DNA of 64,000 nt from positions 48,838,085 through 48,902,084 of the forward strand of contig NC_052349.1 of assembly GCF_009727055.1 (NCBI RefSeq), read 5' to 3'. Shown in pieces: positions 1 to 12,031 of the stretch. How positions within the stretch are numbered: the stretch's first letter is position 1; each line of letters begins with the position of its first letter. The notes under the pieces were generated by a model, which had not been told where the DNA came from, did no database searches, and worked only from the letters and a program-made list of their open reading frames with translations. The position numbers were made by a program, and so were the translations under genes. The DNA comes from Benincasa hispida (lineage: Eukaryota > Streptophyta > Magnoliopsida > Cucurbitales > Cucurbitaceae).

Positions 1-2629
1 GGAACTTAACTCTCGGTTACTTACTGACCTAGCCTTACAAAGAGAAATTCTAGTTAAATGTTGGTCGTGTCGAAGCGTGTTTGAGCATCAAATAAATTAT
101 GACGATCAGAAAGGGTCAAGCATCAAGTAAAGGCTGCTAAGCATCAAGTAGAGGATGTTGAATGTCGAGTATTGGTGAGCGAGAAAGGAGGCAAGTGTCA
201 AGGATGATCGAGAAAGGGTCGCATGTTGAATTTGACCATCGAGTAACGAGGGTGTGTCGAGCGAGCTTCCATTGTCAAGATCCCCATCAAGTAGCGAGTC
301 CTCCCATCGAGTACTTAGTAGAGAGTCCTAGAAATGTCTGTCAAGTAAGGACCTCTCCCTATCGAGTTTCTTCAGCGAGAAACAAGTTGCTCAAAATACT
401 CAGATTTAAATGCTCAATTTCAGACTCCTCTTTTAGTTATCATGAGAAATGTCTTAATCTCGACAGATGGCTTAATCTCGACCCTTGATCTTCACTAATG
501 GGTGAGGTGGCTTAAGGAGATTTCAAGTAAAGTACTGGATGGTAGTATAAAAGGGAGGAGAAACTCTAGGGCTCGTTTAGGACAATTTGCTCGAGAAAAT
601 TGAGCGAACTTGGTACCATTGAAAAGCTCTATGAGTCTAGTTTTTGAAATCAAGCCTTTGGAAGGGAGATCTCACCGGAAGGAGGGCCGGAGAAATGAGA
701 AAGAGTCAAAGGTTCATTTTTTAAGCATTCCGGGCACTCGACAAATAAATGTAGATGTAGACTGAACACATGGAGTTTCAAGTTGAAAATTTAAGTTAAC
801 ATTGTTATCACCCTTATGAGTTAGTTTGTAGAAGGAACTTTTGCAAGTTAAGGCCTAGAGTTTGAGTTCCATATTTTTTAAGCTAAACTTAGGAAGTGTT
901 GAACAAACAGGCAGCTTTGCAGTCTAAGGCCACTGGGGAAAAGCTCGAGATCAAACCACAAAGATTTGTACGCTGAATTTTCAACACGATTTTGAGCATG
1001 TTTGAAGAAGGAATTTTCTTAAAATGAGCTATGGATTTTGAGCATTTGACAATAGAAGCTGCAATTTTTGGGCGAACAGGAAATTACTTGCTAAACGTGG
1101 GCTTAGTGCCCCAAAGACCCTACTAAGTGTTGGGTGTGGGCATAAAAAAGGAAACGACCCGCTGAAGTTTAGGCCCTTTTAAATTCGACTAGGTACCCAA
1201 CGCCTTAAGGTAAGTTAAGAAGATTTGAAAGTGAATTGTATAAATGTGAACTAAATTCTAAATGAGAGTCTAAAAAGGGAAACCATGACTAGTAACTAAA
1301 CTGTCATTCATTGACAATGGTTGGTAAGTTCATAGGTCCTAAGAAAATAAGCTACATGAGGTTGCTTAGCATCTTCCTCAAGTATGTGTTTGGTTGATCA
1401 TATGCCAAGGTGACATGATAGCCTTAATGCATAAAAGGTATCCTATGATGAAGCATGCATTCTATGGACTGTAGCTAACTTTCCACAAATGCTAAATGTA
1501 AAGCTACGATCTGGAAGGTTTATAAAAGATATGATGTTAAACATAATATGTATTTAATGAGCAGACACTAAAAGCATAGAAGGTGTTCAAGAAGTACCTA
1601 AGGTGTTGATGGTACTTAATAACTCCGCATGCACATAAAAGGTTTGGAAGAAGAGGCCGAAGTATGGGTCTCTTAGGCCATAAGTGAGAGGTCGATGTGT
1701 GGGTCTTTTAGGCCATATTTAGTAACCGAGGCCGAACCATGGGTCTCTTGGCGTGATACAAACGTTGGGGGCTTGAGCGATGAATGCTCGTTCTCAACTA
1801 AGGTTTAGGAAGTATCCACAGAACATTATCACGTTTTAGGTTTCAAGTGTTATGAAGTTGTTCGATGAGTTACAGTTAATGGTTTAAGTAATGGTCATAA
1901 GTGACACGCCTCAACTAAGGTAACAACGGTACGTGGGCCGGAGGGTCCCTCTCCCAACCAGGTTGAGGTTCAGTAAGGTTATGTACAAGAGCAGACCAGA
2001 GGAGTCGCTATCTTGTAAATATATTTGATGTAGAAGCTGAGGCCTACGGGTCTCCTAGAGTTGAGGCTTATGATGCCTTAGTATAATTATTAAGGAGAGT
2101 TTTATGTAATTACTTGCTTGGCTAATTTCTCATTCTTAGTAATGTTTTTCATTTCATGATCTCCTTGTTAAACATGACTAATGTATATGTCTTTTATGTT
2201 CAAAGGTTAGTCACTTACTGGGCTTTTAGCTCACCCTGTTTAAATGTTTTCTCCACAGGTAGAAGTCACTCCCCAAAAACCGACTCTGCTGTTGCTCTAC
2301 CACTCAAAACCAAAATTGTAGAAGTTTATGTGAGGGTTTTATAATAAGTAGTACACATGTATTATGTCTTATAGGGACTAGTTGAGTTTGGTGGGCTTTC
2401 TACTTATGTAAAGTGTATAAGTTGTATTACTGAAAAATAATGTATAACATGTTTAATGATTGTCATTTTTTCTCAAGATGATGATCGAGTATATTTATAT
2501 GTGTGCATTTCAAGGTTCTAAGTCCGATTAGGCAGTTTAGTAGGCAACAAGTACCGACAAGAGGGTTGGTAACTGTTGCGGTCACACCTTCTTGTAGGTA
2601 TAAAGTGTAATCTGGGAGGGGGTTTGACA
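1..2629 (+). repeat. Gy1 5' LTR (left-truncated by window edge)
   Basis: Homologous to 5611-9042 through most of its length and ending in TTTGACA. It starts about 80 bp inside the LTR compared with the 3' copy. It lacks two segments that the 3' LTR has (about 6945-7097 and 7110-7700). A TATA-like box TATAAAAG lies at 546-553, and many short TCGAGTA/ATCGAG motifs lie at 60-400. Short reading frames here are not conserved between the two LTRs and are not genes. Confidence 0.88.
546..553 (+). promoter_or_regulatory. TATA-like box of the Gy1 5' LTR
   Basis: TATAAAAG, followed by GGGAGGAG, is conserved with the 3' LTR copy at 6122-6129. Conservation in both LTRs and a plausible U3/R position make it the likely core promoter. 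The transcription start is not visible directly. Confidence 0.5.
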
Positions 2630-2632
2630 AGT

Positions 2633-2644
2633 TGGTATCCGAGC
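2633..2644 (+). promoter_or_regulatory. Gy1 primer-binding site (tRNA-iMet type)
   Basis: TGGTATCCGAGC starts three bases after the LTR end at 2629. It differs by one base from TGGTATCAGAGC, the usual complement of the initiator methionine tRNA 3' end that primes minus-strand synthesis in many plant LTR retrotransposons. It fixes the 5' LTR end and the element's plus orientation. Confidence 0.85.
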
Positions 2645-4250
2645 ATAAGATTTTGGGAACGAAGAGAGTTTATGCATAAGTCCGAGTCTTAGTGTGAGTC
2701 CCTAGCATATGTACTACTTAAGTAAGTAAAGAATGTAAAGAAGGAGTGGCACGTAGAGCACGCAGATAGCAGATGGGGATCCTGACCTTATTGCTAGAGG
2801 TTCCAATGTTAGAAAGGAATCTAGATTTTAGAAAGGAAAAGGGTAGCAATTCAGTGGTTCAGGGAACGACTCCAAAAGGGAAGTCGAGCACCATAAGGGG
2901 GAAATCGAATCCTCAATTAGAGGACGATGTATTTGATAGAACCCTCTAGGCTGGTGACAAGTATTTGGTCCAGTTAGATGGATCCAAGTTGAGATAAGGC
3001 ATGGAAAGGTAAAAGGCTTAAATATGATGACATCTACAGGTACAAAAGCTTCAGAAGATGCTGAAGTATGGTTAGAATTAAACCGTTTTAAACATCTGCG
3101 AAGAAAAACATGCCCACTAGTTAGTTGTACAACTAATTGGAAAGATCTCACCCAATTAGTAGAGAAAACCATTTACGTAAGAGAAGTTTGGCTGAGGAAG
3201 AGTAGCGATGGGTAGATAAAGGGAACCACCAGGAATTTCTAGTAGAATCAAATGATGAGAATTTCAGACTACCATTTGTTGGATAGTCAGATATGGAAGG
3301 ACAAGGAGTTGCGAGCCAGTAAGGTTTGTATAGGAAGAGATTGAGACCTGTAGCTGGTTTAGCTATTAGAAAAACAACAAGACGTACTGGCCAGCTAGTG
3401 GCTGATACGGCCAGGAAACTTTTCGGTGCTGATTAAGGCATGCAACATTCAGGTATGTGTTATTATGAAAGGGATGATTGCTCCCAGTATGGGTAGGTAA
3501 GTCCTGTTAAGAAAGAAACGTTCACAGTTAGTTCATGTAGCTTTATTAGCGGGAAGGATGACTTGTTAGACAAGAAAAATATCTAGATGCCACTAAAGTC
3601 AAAGACGTTTTAGTGGAGTTTCAAAGAGTTTGGTAGTGGGATGATCCCCCTTTTTCAGATGAGGGTTTGTGCAATAATCCAGTAGGGAACAGAGGAGTTC
3701 TGGATCTTGTAACTAGCAAAGTACTTATACAGAACCAGCATGTTTATGGTTGTTGAATCCTGGTGTTATGCGAGAAGCAAGGATTATCAAGCTTGCTACC
3801 TAGAGAGGCCGTCGAATGTACTGTGAGTTCGATCCTAGGTATATCAGTTCTGTAGGCACCATTCGGGATGCTATCAACAGAATTGGAAGAACTAAGGGTA
3901 CTTTCACTGGGAACATGAAACCAAGAGCATATAGACTCGGTACGTTACCTTGGGAAGTACCAATCCCGGGTATGGGAAAGAGGAAGATGGTATTTTCAGG
4001 TTACGTAAAGTTTATAGATAAGTCACGGAGACAGTAAAAAAATGGTGTGTATTATTCCGACTTAGGTGACCTCCCATACAGTTTGGGGAAATTGTGTGCT
4101 AAACACATCGAGCGTGACTTTCGGGTATGCCAAGATGGTAGAGAGTTTATGTTTGCCAAAATTTATCTTATGTTAGGGTTGAAATGTGAATTCCTATGTA
4201 TGGTTCCCATGTTTAATGCATGTTAACATTTTCAAAAAATAGTTTTAAAA
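2645..4250 (+). pseudogene. Gy1 interior, heavily decayed; possible gag relic near 3024-3215
   Basis: No reading frame of useful length survives. A plus-strand stretch at 3024-3215 reads SEDAEVWLELNRFKHLR early on, which faintly recalls the start of a plant gag domain (an aspartate/alanine-rich entry followed by W and a hydrophobic helix), but the match is weak and I would not call a protein. Another 73-codon frame at 3816-4037 is unrecognised. I see no protease, reverse transcriptase or integrase motif. The segment is best treated as the eroded remains of the coding interior or as non-coding LARD filler. Confidence 0.35.
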
Positions 4251-4255
4251 TGATT

Positions 4256-4870
4256 TAAGATACTTGTTCTTAAGTTATAAAGCATTCATTAGGGGTGATG
4301 TTAAGGCCTTAGTAACGTTTACCTATTGTATTAGGGGTAGCGTTGGTATTCTTAAGGGCATATGAGAAGGATACTGAAGGTAGAGAAGGTATCCTAAGGG
4401 CATTTCAATATTATGTACAAAAGTTATACATGAGCTAAGCTTAGTGTCATGTTTCTAGTACAACATATTAATGAATGTGTTGCTTAAATGTATGGTTAGC
4501 TCGATACTGAAGTACATAGAGAAGGTATCCTAGCAGCTTGATGCTGAAGGACATGGAGAAGGTATCTCGGCTATAATGATGTAAATAGCTCGATACTGAA
4601 GGACATAGAGAAGGTATCTGAGCAACCCAACAAGGACTTCGAGAAGGTATTTGGGGCATGATAACTTGACTAACCCGATACCAAAATACTTTGAGAAGTA
4701 CCTGAGTTATAGTACCTAAGGTATGACAGTACTTAGTTGTTACCTAGTTACATTGGTAGTACAGCAACGAAAGGTCGAACTAAGGATCTCTCTTGGCTAC
4801 GGCTTGATGTTGGGAACTAGAGTGGAAGATGTTCGCTCCCAACTAAGGATTTATCGCATTTGAAAAAGGT
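4256..4870 (+). repeat. LTR-derived segment inside Gy1, with short repeats
   Basis: This stretch resembles a part of the Gy2 solo LTR (about 51720-51960) and of Gy1's own LTR: it shares GGTACTTAGTTATTACC-like and CCAACTAAGGATTT-like strings in the same order. Inside it a roughly 27-bp motif (GATACTGAAGGACATAGAG then AAGGTATC) recurs four or five times with changes, at about 4365-4395, 4500-4530, 4540-4570, 4588-4620 and 4625-4650. It looks like a piece of a related LTR captured in or inserted into the interior. Confidence 0.55.
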
Positions 4871-5502
4871 CCAAACTCTTTGATATGCCCTAGGAGATTT
4901 TGAATTCCAGAAGTCAGCTGGAAAGGTAAGGGATTAAGATTGAACTAAAAGTTCAAGCAGTTACAAACACCTTTTCCTACGAGAGGAAATCTAGAGTTTG
5001 ACTTGTAAGTTAATAGAGAAACCATGAGGAGCCTGAACGGCAGAAGCTGACAGTGGAGTAAAACTTACTCCCAAAGCCGGAATGGACGTAAGAACATGTC
5101 GCAAAGGACTTTTCATTAGGCCTTTATAGGAGGCCATGTAGCTAGCTACTCCCGAAGCCAAGATGAAGCTAGTAGAGGAAAGAAGCTGTCAGACCTAGGG
5201 TATGTTCAACAAACATCAGATAATGTTAACCTTATCAGGAAAACCGGAAGGTTATTAGGGTTGAACAAAGGAGTTATGAGAGTAAACAAGGAAGAGAATC
5301 GAAGATGAGATTCTTGTTGGAAGAGAAAAAGTACTAGAAAGCAAAACAATGCTTTTAGTAAAGTGCTAAGGAGAAATTGTGGCACTAAGTGAGTGCTAAG
5401 ACAATAGTATCAGAGCGGCACAACAGAAGCATGGTATTTGGGAAGAATATATGGATTACAAAGGAGTGACCCTTAGACCAAATAGGTTCGAGGGAATTTC
5501 GA
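4871..5502 (+). other. Gy1 interior 3' part, no recognisable gene
   Basis: Purine-rich, stop-rich sequence leading to the polypurine tract. No frame longer than about 60 codons is convincing. By position this is where the integrase tail and chromodomain of an intact relative would lie. A fragment near 5430-5460 faintly recalls the EATW..E end of a chromodomain, but I do not rely on it. Confidence 0.4.
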
Positions 5503-5530
5503 GGACAAAATTCTTTTAAAGGTGGTAGGT
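5503..5530 (+). promoter_or_regulatory. Gy1 polypurine tract
   Basis: AATTCTTTTAAAGGTGGTAGG lies directly before the 3' LTR start TGTAAGACCC. The preceding TTTCGAGGACAAA is the common end-of-coding context of plant Ty3/Gypsy elements. The tract primes plus-strand DNA synthesis; here it is interrupted by T residues, consistent with age. Confidence 0.6.
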
Positions 5531-8500
5531 TGTAAGACCCGCACCTCACTTTCCCTTTTTCACGATGTCTATGGTTTAAGTAAGCAAAAGTTGGGTAAAA
5601 TGTTTAAATATGGGAACTTAACTCTTGGTTACTTACTGATTTAACCTTACAAAGAGAAATTTTGGCTTTGGTCGTGCCAAAGGGTGTTTGACCATCGAGT
5701 GAGTGCCAGGCAAGCATCAAGTAAATGCTGTCGAGCATCGAGTAAAGGCGGCTGTGTATCGAGTATTTGTGAGTGAGAAAGGAGGCGAGTGTCGAGGATG
5801 AGCGAGTAAGGCTCCCGTGTTGAGTTCGAGTGTCAAGTAAAGAGGGCATGTCAAGCGAGCTTCTAGCATCGAGATCCTCATCGAGTAGCGAGTCCTCCTG
5901 TTGAGTATTTAACAGAGAGTCCTGAAAATGTCTGTCGAGTAAAGACCTCTCCCCATCGAGTTTCCTCAGCAAGAAATGAGTTGCTCAAAACACTCAGATT
6001 TAAATGCTCAGTTTCAGACTCCTATTTTAGTTATCTAGATAGATGGCTTAATCTCGACCCTTGATCTCAACTAATGGGTGAGGTGGCTTAAGGAGATTTC
6101 AAGCAAAGAACTGGATGGTAGTATAAAAGGGAGGAGAAACTCTAGGGCTCGTTTGGGATGATTTGCTCGAGCAAATCGAACGAACTTGGTACCATTGGAA
6201 AGCTCTATGAGTCTAGTTTTTGAAATCGAGCCTTTGGAAGGGAGATCTCACAGAAAAAGAGCCAGAGAAGGGAGGAAGAGTCAAGGATTCATTTTTCGAG
6301 CATTTCAGGCACTCGACAAAGAAACATAGATTGTAAAAGGAACGTTTATGAGTAAGTTCGTAGAAGGAACATTTGCAAGTTAAGGCCTAAAGTTTGAGTT
6401 ACACATGGAATTTAAAGCTGAAATTTTAAGGTAACATTGTTATCACCCTTATGAGTAAGTTCGTAGAAGGAACATTTGCAAGTTAAGGCCTGGAGTTTGA
6501 GTTACACATTTTAGAAGCTAAACTTAGGAAGTGTTGAACAAGCAAGTAGTTACACGATCTAGGGCCACTGGGAAGATCTAAAGCTCCAGATCAAACCGCA
6601 AAGAGTTGTATGCTAAAAATTTGAGGTAACATTGCCAACATGATTTCGAGCATGTTTAAAGAAGGAATTTTCTTAAAATGAGTTATGGATTTTGAGCTTT
6701 TGACATTAGAAGCTGAATCTGAAATTTTTGGGCGAACAGACAACTACTTGCTAAATGTGGGCTTGGCGCTCCAAAGACCCTACTAAGTGTTGGGTGTGGG
6801 CATCAGAAAGGAGGCGACCTGGTGAAGTTTAGGCCCTTTTAAATTCGACTAGGTACCTGATGCCCTAAGGTAAGTTAAGAAGATTTGAAAGCGAATTGTA
6901 TAAATGTGAACTTAATTTCGAAAGCGAGTCTAGAAAGGGAAATGGTTTGCATGTCAACAGCAGAAACATCTGGAGCCTCTAATAGACTTGACTTCACTGA
7001 ACCGTCACTATCACTACGACTTTCTCTGCCTCTAACGGACAGGGCTCAACACCAAAACAGTGAAAGCCTAAAAATATACACACCCAGTTGCCATGGCTAG
7101 TAACTAAAGTAATTTGATTTGGTCACAGGGTTGACATTAGTAGGAGAAGCTCGTCAATTTTAAAGGGATTTCCCAAAGGTTGTGAGTGACTCTAATGCTT
7201 ATAAACGTTTATGAATGATTTAACAAGTCACGCTTTTATGAAAAGTCACTTATTGATAGCCAGCCTTAAACGTTTACCTAGCTATTTACCTTGCTGATGT
7301 TTACGAATGCTTGGTAGATTAATAACTTATAGAGTATTGATAGTTATGGTTCGGGCATGATGTTCTTTAGTAATTAATATCTAGTGCTTATGAGTTATGT
7401 TGCTCTAGATAGAATCTGAATGGTTAGCGTATGCTACTAGGGAAAGCTGGGTCTATAAGACAAGTTAAGTGGGAGGTCTAGGTGAAAGACTCCTAGTAAA
7501 GTTTGTTTAGCTCAATACCTTGAAGTGGTAACTGAGCTTAGAGACAATTGATGATAGAATCTTAGCTATGTACACATAGGGTCAGTATGACTAGAAAGGT
7601 GATGGATGGAGGATCCACATCCCAAGAGATGAAGTCAAGTTTTCGTAAAACTTATTCATGAAGAATGTTATGCGTTGAGTTGGTTCCGTATTAGCAAGGA
7701 CTATGAGGAGGGATGAACTATGTCATTCATTGACAATTGTTGATAAGTTCATAGGTCCCAAGAAAATAAGCTACATGAGGTTGCTTAGCATCTTCCTCAA
7801 GTATGTGATTGGTTGATTGCATGCCAAGATGACATGATAGCCTTAATCATAAAAGGTATCCTATGATGAAGCATGCATTCTAAGGACTGTAGCTAAGTTT
7901 CCACAAATGCTAAGTGTAAAGCTTTGTTCTGGAAGGTTTATAAAAGATATGATGTTAAGCATGATATGTCTTTAGTGAGGAAGACACTGAAAGCATAGAA
8001 GGTGTCCAGGAAGTACCTAAGGTGTCGACGGTACTTAATAACTTCGCATGCACATAGAAGATTCGGAAGAAGAGGCTGAAGTATGGGTCTCTTAGGCCAT
8101 AAGTGAGAGGCCGATGTGTGGGTCTTTCAGGCCATATTTTAGTAACCGAGGCCAAAGCATGGGTCTCTTGGCATGAACAGACGTTGAGGGCTTGAGCGAT
8201 GAATGTTCGTTCTCAACTAAGGTTCAAGAGGTATCCACAGAACGTTATCATATTTTAGGCTTCAAGTGCTATGAAGTTGTTTGATGACTTACAGTTAATG
8301 GTTTAAGTAACGGTCATAAGTGACACACCTCAACTATTGTAATATTAGTAGTTGGGCTAGAGGGTCCCTCCTCCAACCAGGTTGAGGTTCAGTAAGGTTA
8401 TGTATGAGAGCAGACTAGAGGAGTCGCTCTCTTGTAAAGATATTTGATTTGGAAGTTGAGGCCTACGAGTCTCCCAGAGTTGAATTATATGACGACTTTA

Positions 8501-9042
8501 TTATGGTTAAATTCTAGTAAGAAGAGTTTTATGTAATTACTTGCTTAGTTAATTTCTCATTCTTAGCAACACTTTTCATTTCATAATCTCCTTGTTAAAC
8601 ATGACTGATGTATATATCTTTTATGTTCAAAGGTTAGTTAGTCACTGGGCTTCTAGTTTACCTTATTTAAATGTTTTCTCCACAGGTAGCCGTCACTCTC
8701 AAGAAGACGACTCAACTGTTGCTCTGTCACTCAAGATCAAAATTTTAGAAGTCTATGTGAGGGTTTTGTAATAAGTAGTACACAAGTTGTAGGTTGAGTT
8801 TGATGGGCTTTCTGCTTATGTAAAGTGTATAAGTTGTATTATTGAAGAATAATGTATAACTCGTTTAATGATTGTCATTTTTTTCTCAAGATGATGATTG
8901 AGTATATTTATATGTGTGCATTTCAAGGTTCTAAGTCTGGTTAGACAGGTTAGTAAGTAATAAGTACCAGCAAGAGGGTTGGTAACTGTTGCAGTCACAC
9001 CTTCTTGCAGGTATAAAAGGTAATCTGGGAGGGGGTTTGACA
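5531..9042 (+). repeat. Gy1 3' LTR
   Basis: Starts TGTAAGACCC and ends TTTGACA. TATA-like TATAAAAG at 6122-6129. A segment containing TATGAGTAAGTTCG is tandemly duplicated about 103 bp apart (6347 and 6450). The motif TCGAGTA and close variants are clustered at 5690-5960. The five bases after the LTR are TTGGC, the expected right target-site copy. The left copy would lie outside the window. Confidence 0.88.
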
Positions 9043-9593
9043 TTGGCGATCTGGCCACTCTCACCCATCCAAATCAAAGGACCGCCCTCATAGGTAGGAG
9101 TTCACAACTCACTCAGGATTAAGGTCATGTTACCTATGGTCATCCTAGTGAAATGAAAGTCTCAATTATGAACAACATTATATAACGAGACTAAACATTT
9201 TGTGGTTTGGTCTTATTCAAACTCCTTTGTATAGAATATTCCTGCTCGCATATCTAATCATTTGTAGCACTGTACAGCATTTATAACACCTACAAAGCGG
9301 GCCACACTCGTAATGTCACCAGGATAAGGTATCCCTCCTTAATCTATATACTACAGACCATTTAGGTTATCACTTAAAATACGATCCACTTGTATGTCTC
9401 TACATACATGTTTAAGTTACAATGATAACCATGGATCTTAATTTATTGGTTTGTGGTTAACGCAACTAAAATATCAAATATTTCATAGATTGGAGTGAAT
9501 AAAATATCATATATTATAAGTCACAAAATGTTTGTTCATACAAATGTTTACAAACTACAGGACCATACGAGATTTAGGGCATCAACCCCAACA
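9043..9593 (-). repeat. Co1: Copia LTR fragment (5' part of LTR)
   Basis: On the minus strand this begins TGTTGGGGTTGATGCCC at 9593 and continues into sequence shared with Co6 (38541-39057), Co7, Co5, Co8 and Co9, including the block with CCATCCAAATCAAAGGACC. It stops at 9042 in the middle of the LTR, exactly where Gy1 begins. Gy1 therefore appears to have inserted into Co1, and the rest of Co1 should lie to the left of the window. Confidence 0.75.
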
Positions 9594-10919
9594 TTAATCA
9601 CACACTAAATTTTAAACATGAATCTTATTCTTGTAATTGAGATTTAAATAAACATTTAAATATTATAAACTCTCCAATTTTGTTTAATTTCAATAAATTA
9701 AACGTTAATTATATCATATATAATTATACGAACCCTAATTTGAATTTAAACATTATTCAAACTTAAACCTTAATTTCAATTTGAACATTTTCAAATTGAA
9801 ATTTAATTTGAACAATTCAAATTGATATCATTCCAAATTCACTCAATTTAATAATTCAAGGTATTCATGTTATACGAGCTAGTAAAGGGTCCTTATGGAC
9901 CTACAGATCATGAGCTTCAACGATTTAAGATTAATATGCTAATACTCTTTAGTCCAAATTAATCAGTGTTTGTTAACTATCAAGTCACACCACTATAGCT
10001 CGATAGTTAAACTATCCTCACTGTAGATATATTTGTATCCACATGATTTAACCATAACCAGTAAGTCGGCCCTTCACAGGTTTTTCATAATAACGGCTGG
10101 GTTAATATTGTTTTACCTCCGATATTACGTCTTGTTCCTTAAGTTTCTACTAATCCTCTAATGAACAATTGGTTTATGATCCAATCACTAAATCAGATTC
10201 GAGCCAGTGAGAGGATAGGGCCCATTTTTCAGGACCTGGATTCAGTACTTAAGAAAGCAACCTTTCTCCTATCCCTAAATCAGGTAGGTGTAAATTTCGT
10301 CTTACACCCTATGTCCCCTGCTATCTATCCGATCTTACCCCTGAAATGGGAGGCTTATTGAGTCAACGCTGTTGAGCTAACATTTACCTATGCAAATCTA
10401 AGTATAATCCCAAACAAATAGGAGTTCATAATTAGCTCAAGATTAAGATCGAGTTACCTAGGTCATATATGCGAAATAGTTAGTCTTAAGCAGTAAACAA
10501 CGTGATAAAATAAGAATGGCTTATTTCTTGGTCCGATCTTATGCAAAATCATTGCATAGGACGCCCCTACTCCTCATATCAATACATGAACAAATCAGGA
10601 TTACTTCATTTGTAGCCTTTACAATAACTTGTAGTCTGGCCGCATCCAATAGTGTTACCAGAATAAGGCACCCAACCTTATTCATATATTATAGACCATT
10701 TTGGCTATTTACTCAAAGTTGATCCATCTTTTATGTCTCTACATAAAGTTCTAGTATTCATGTAATAGCCATGGATCTTAGTTTATTGAATTTAGACGTT
10801 ATGAATGCAATTTAAAGATTCATTAACAACTTTATTGAAGGAATGTAGAATAACATCTCTATATATGATAGAATGTTTTAACTTTACAAACTGCGAGTTT
10901 TAGGACACACAACCCAATA
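9594..10919 (-). repeat. Co2: Copia LTR fragment
   Basis: Minus-strand LTR of the same broad family: it starts TATTGGGTTG at 10919 and carries the conserved blocks CTATAGTATAT, GAATGAGTTTTGCATAAG-like text and CCATAAGGACCC. It stops at 9594 next to the Co1 terminus, in an AT-rich part of the LTR. The simplest reading is that Co1 inserted into Co2 (expected target duplication TTAAT at 9594-9598). A plus-strand frame at 10161-10361 is LTR noise. Confidence 0.72.
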
Positions 10920-11462
10920 GTGTATATATATATAATAATAATAATAATTTATTAAATTATTTTTTATATTATTAAATTAATTTTTTAATTAACTAATTGG
11001 GAGCCTTACCCCTTCTTTTTTCTCTGGTGGAACACGTGTGTGTGGGTGATTTTTTGGGTTTTGAGGGATTCATCTCCTTCACATAAGACATACGTTAGGG
11101 CTCTCAGTGATCTCCCAAGAACATACACAAAAAAAGAAAAACTCTCTCCCTCTTTCCAAAATTCAATAGAGCCCACAACTCCTGTTAATTCTCTTCCCCC
11201 ACAGAGAATACAAAGGACGATTTTGTGGTGGTGTCTTGGCTTCTTGGATCGTCGCTGATCGTGACCAAAAAGGATGATTATCATTGAGACTGTTGTGATC
11301 TTCAAGAGTATGTATTCTTATCCCTTTTTCCTCTTAAAGCATGATGTGAATTTTCTGAATTAATGCATATTATTTTTTGGTTCTGTAAAATTCTTGATTC
11401 TGTGAAAAATTAAAAAAATGAGTTGATCCCTGCTTCCGCTACGGAACCTCACAGTTCCTTCA
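10920..11462 (+). repeat. Co3: Copia LTR 3' fragment
   Basis: Plus-strand end of an LTR: an AT-rich run, a leader-like segment with TTCTCTGGTGG, then CTGCTTCCGCTACGGAACC and the terminal TTCCTTCA at 11462. This matches the tail of Co5 (TTCCGCTGCGTATG...CCATCA). Only the tail is present; the head would be to the left of Co2 if Co2 inserted here (expected duplication GTGTA at 10920-10924). Confidence 0.65.
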
Positions 11463-11915
11463 ATCTCCAAGATGGACTTGATCTCTTGTTTTCAAACTTC
11501 AGCTTGCCCATTGGTCTGTACGTCGTGGCAATCCTGTGGTGAACATTATATTTAATTAGCAACTTACTAATGATACGATTAATGAAATGTGTACCTTATC
11601 GCTAATGATCACTCTTGGGGTGCCAAACCGTGTGAAGATATGCTTATAAAGAAATTTGGATATTGTTGTCGCATCATTCTTAGCATAAGAAATGGCCTCA
11701 AGTCACTTAGATACATAGTCAATAGCTACTAGGATGTAGTTGTGACCGTATGAGGGAGGAAATGGGCCCGTTAAATCTATGCCCCAAACACCAAGAAATT
11801 CAACTTCTAAGATTGTTGTTAAAGGCATCTCATTTCTCCTTGAAATATTACCTATCTGTTGGCATTTGTTGCATCGTACTACACAGTCTCTAGCATCTCT
11901 GAATAAGGTGGGCAA
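11463..11915 (-). pseudogene. At1 integrase core, truncated (Athila-type)
   Basis: On the minus strand this encodes the start of a retroviral-type integrase: CNKCQQIGN, then VWGIDLTGPFPPSYGHN and DYVSKWLEA, with the first catalytic Asp in GIDLTGP. Reading on through frameshifts, pieces like TRFGTP and TNGQAEV remain near 11480-11640. The reading stops at 11462, where the Co3 LTR end lies, so the integrase C-terminus is missing. It closely parallels At2 (22813-23250). It is not functional: stops, frameshifts and truncation. Confidence 0.8.
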
Positions 11916-12031
11916 GTAATACCCACATTGAAGGACTTTGGTTGTTGTTCTATCTCCGTCGAAATGACCACCAAAAGGTGACTCATGGCATTGAGAAAGA
12001 ATGTGCTGATAGTCAATAGGTGGAGTTCATA

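Larger units (their letters stand above)
1..9042 (+). mobile_element. Gy1: Ty3/Gypsy LTR retrotransposon, 5' end outside window
   Basis: Positions 1-2629 and 5531-9042 are diverged direct copies of one long LTR: compare the starts of the window and of 5611 onward, and the shared ending in TTTGACA at 2629 and 9042. A primer-binding site follows the first copy and a purine tract precedes the second, so the element reads on the plus strand. The 3' LTR is about 3.5 kb, but the interior (2630-5530) is only 2.9 kb and has no readable pol. It is therefore a decayed or non-autonomous, LARD-like element. Sequence just before the 3' LTR (about 5495-5530: AATTTCGAGGACAAAATTC, then a purine run) matches the usual end of chromovirus-type Gypsy elements, which supports Gypsy over Copia. 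The left part of the 5' LTR is missing from the window. Confidence 0.88.

Noticed and set aside
3024..3215. Host gene or clear gag in the Gy1 interior
   Set aside because: Weak resemblance only; short, stop-rich context, no second motif.
6885..7100. 71-codon frame in the Gy1 3' LTR as a gene
   Set aside because: It lies across the segment missing from the other LTR, with no homology and no promoter logic.
1..9042. Large tandem segmental duplication (1-2629 and 5611-9042)
   Set aside because: The copies have TG...CA ends with a primer site and a polypurine tract between them, so they are LTRs of one element.
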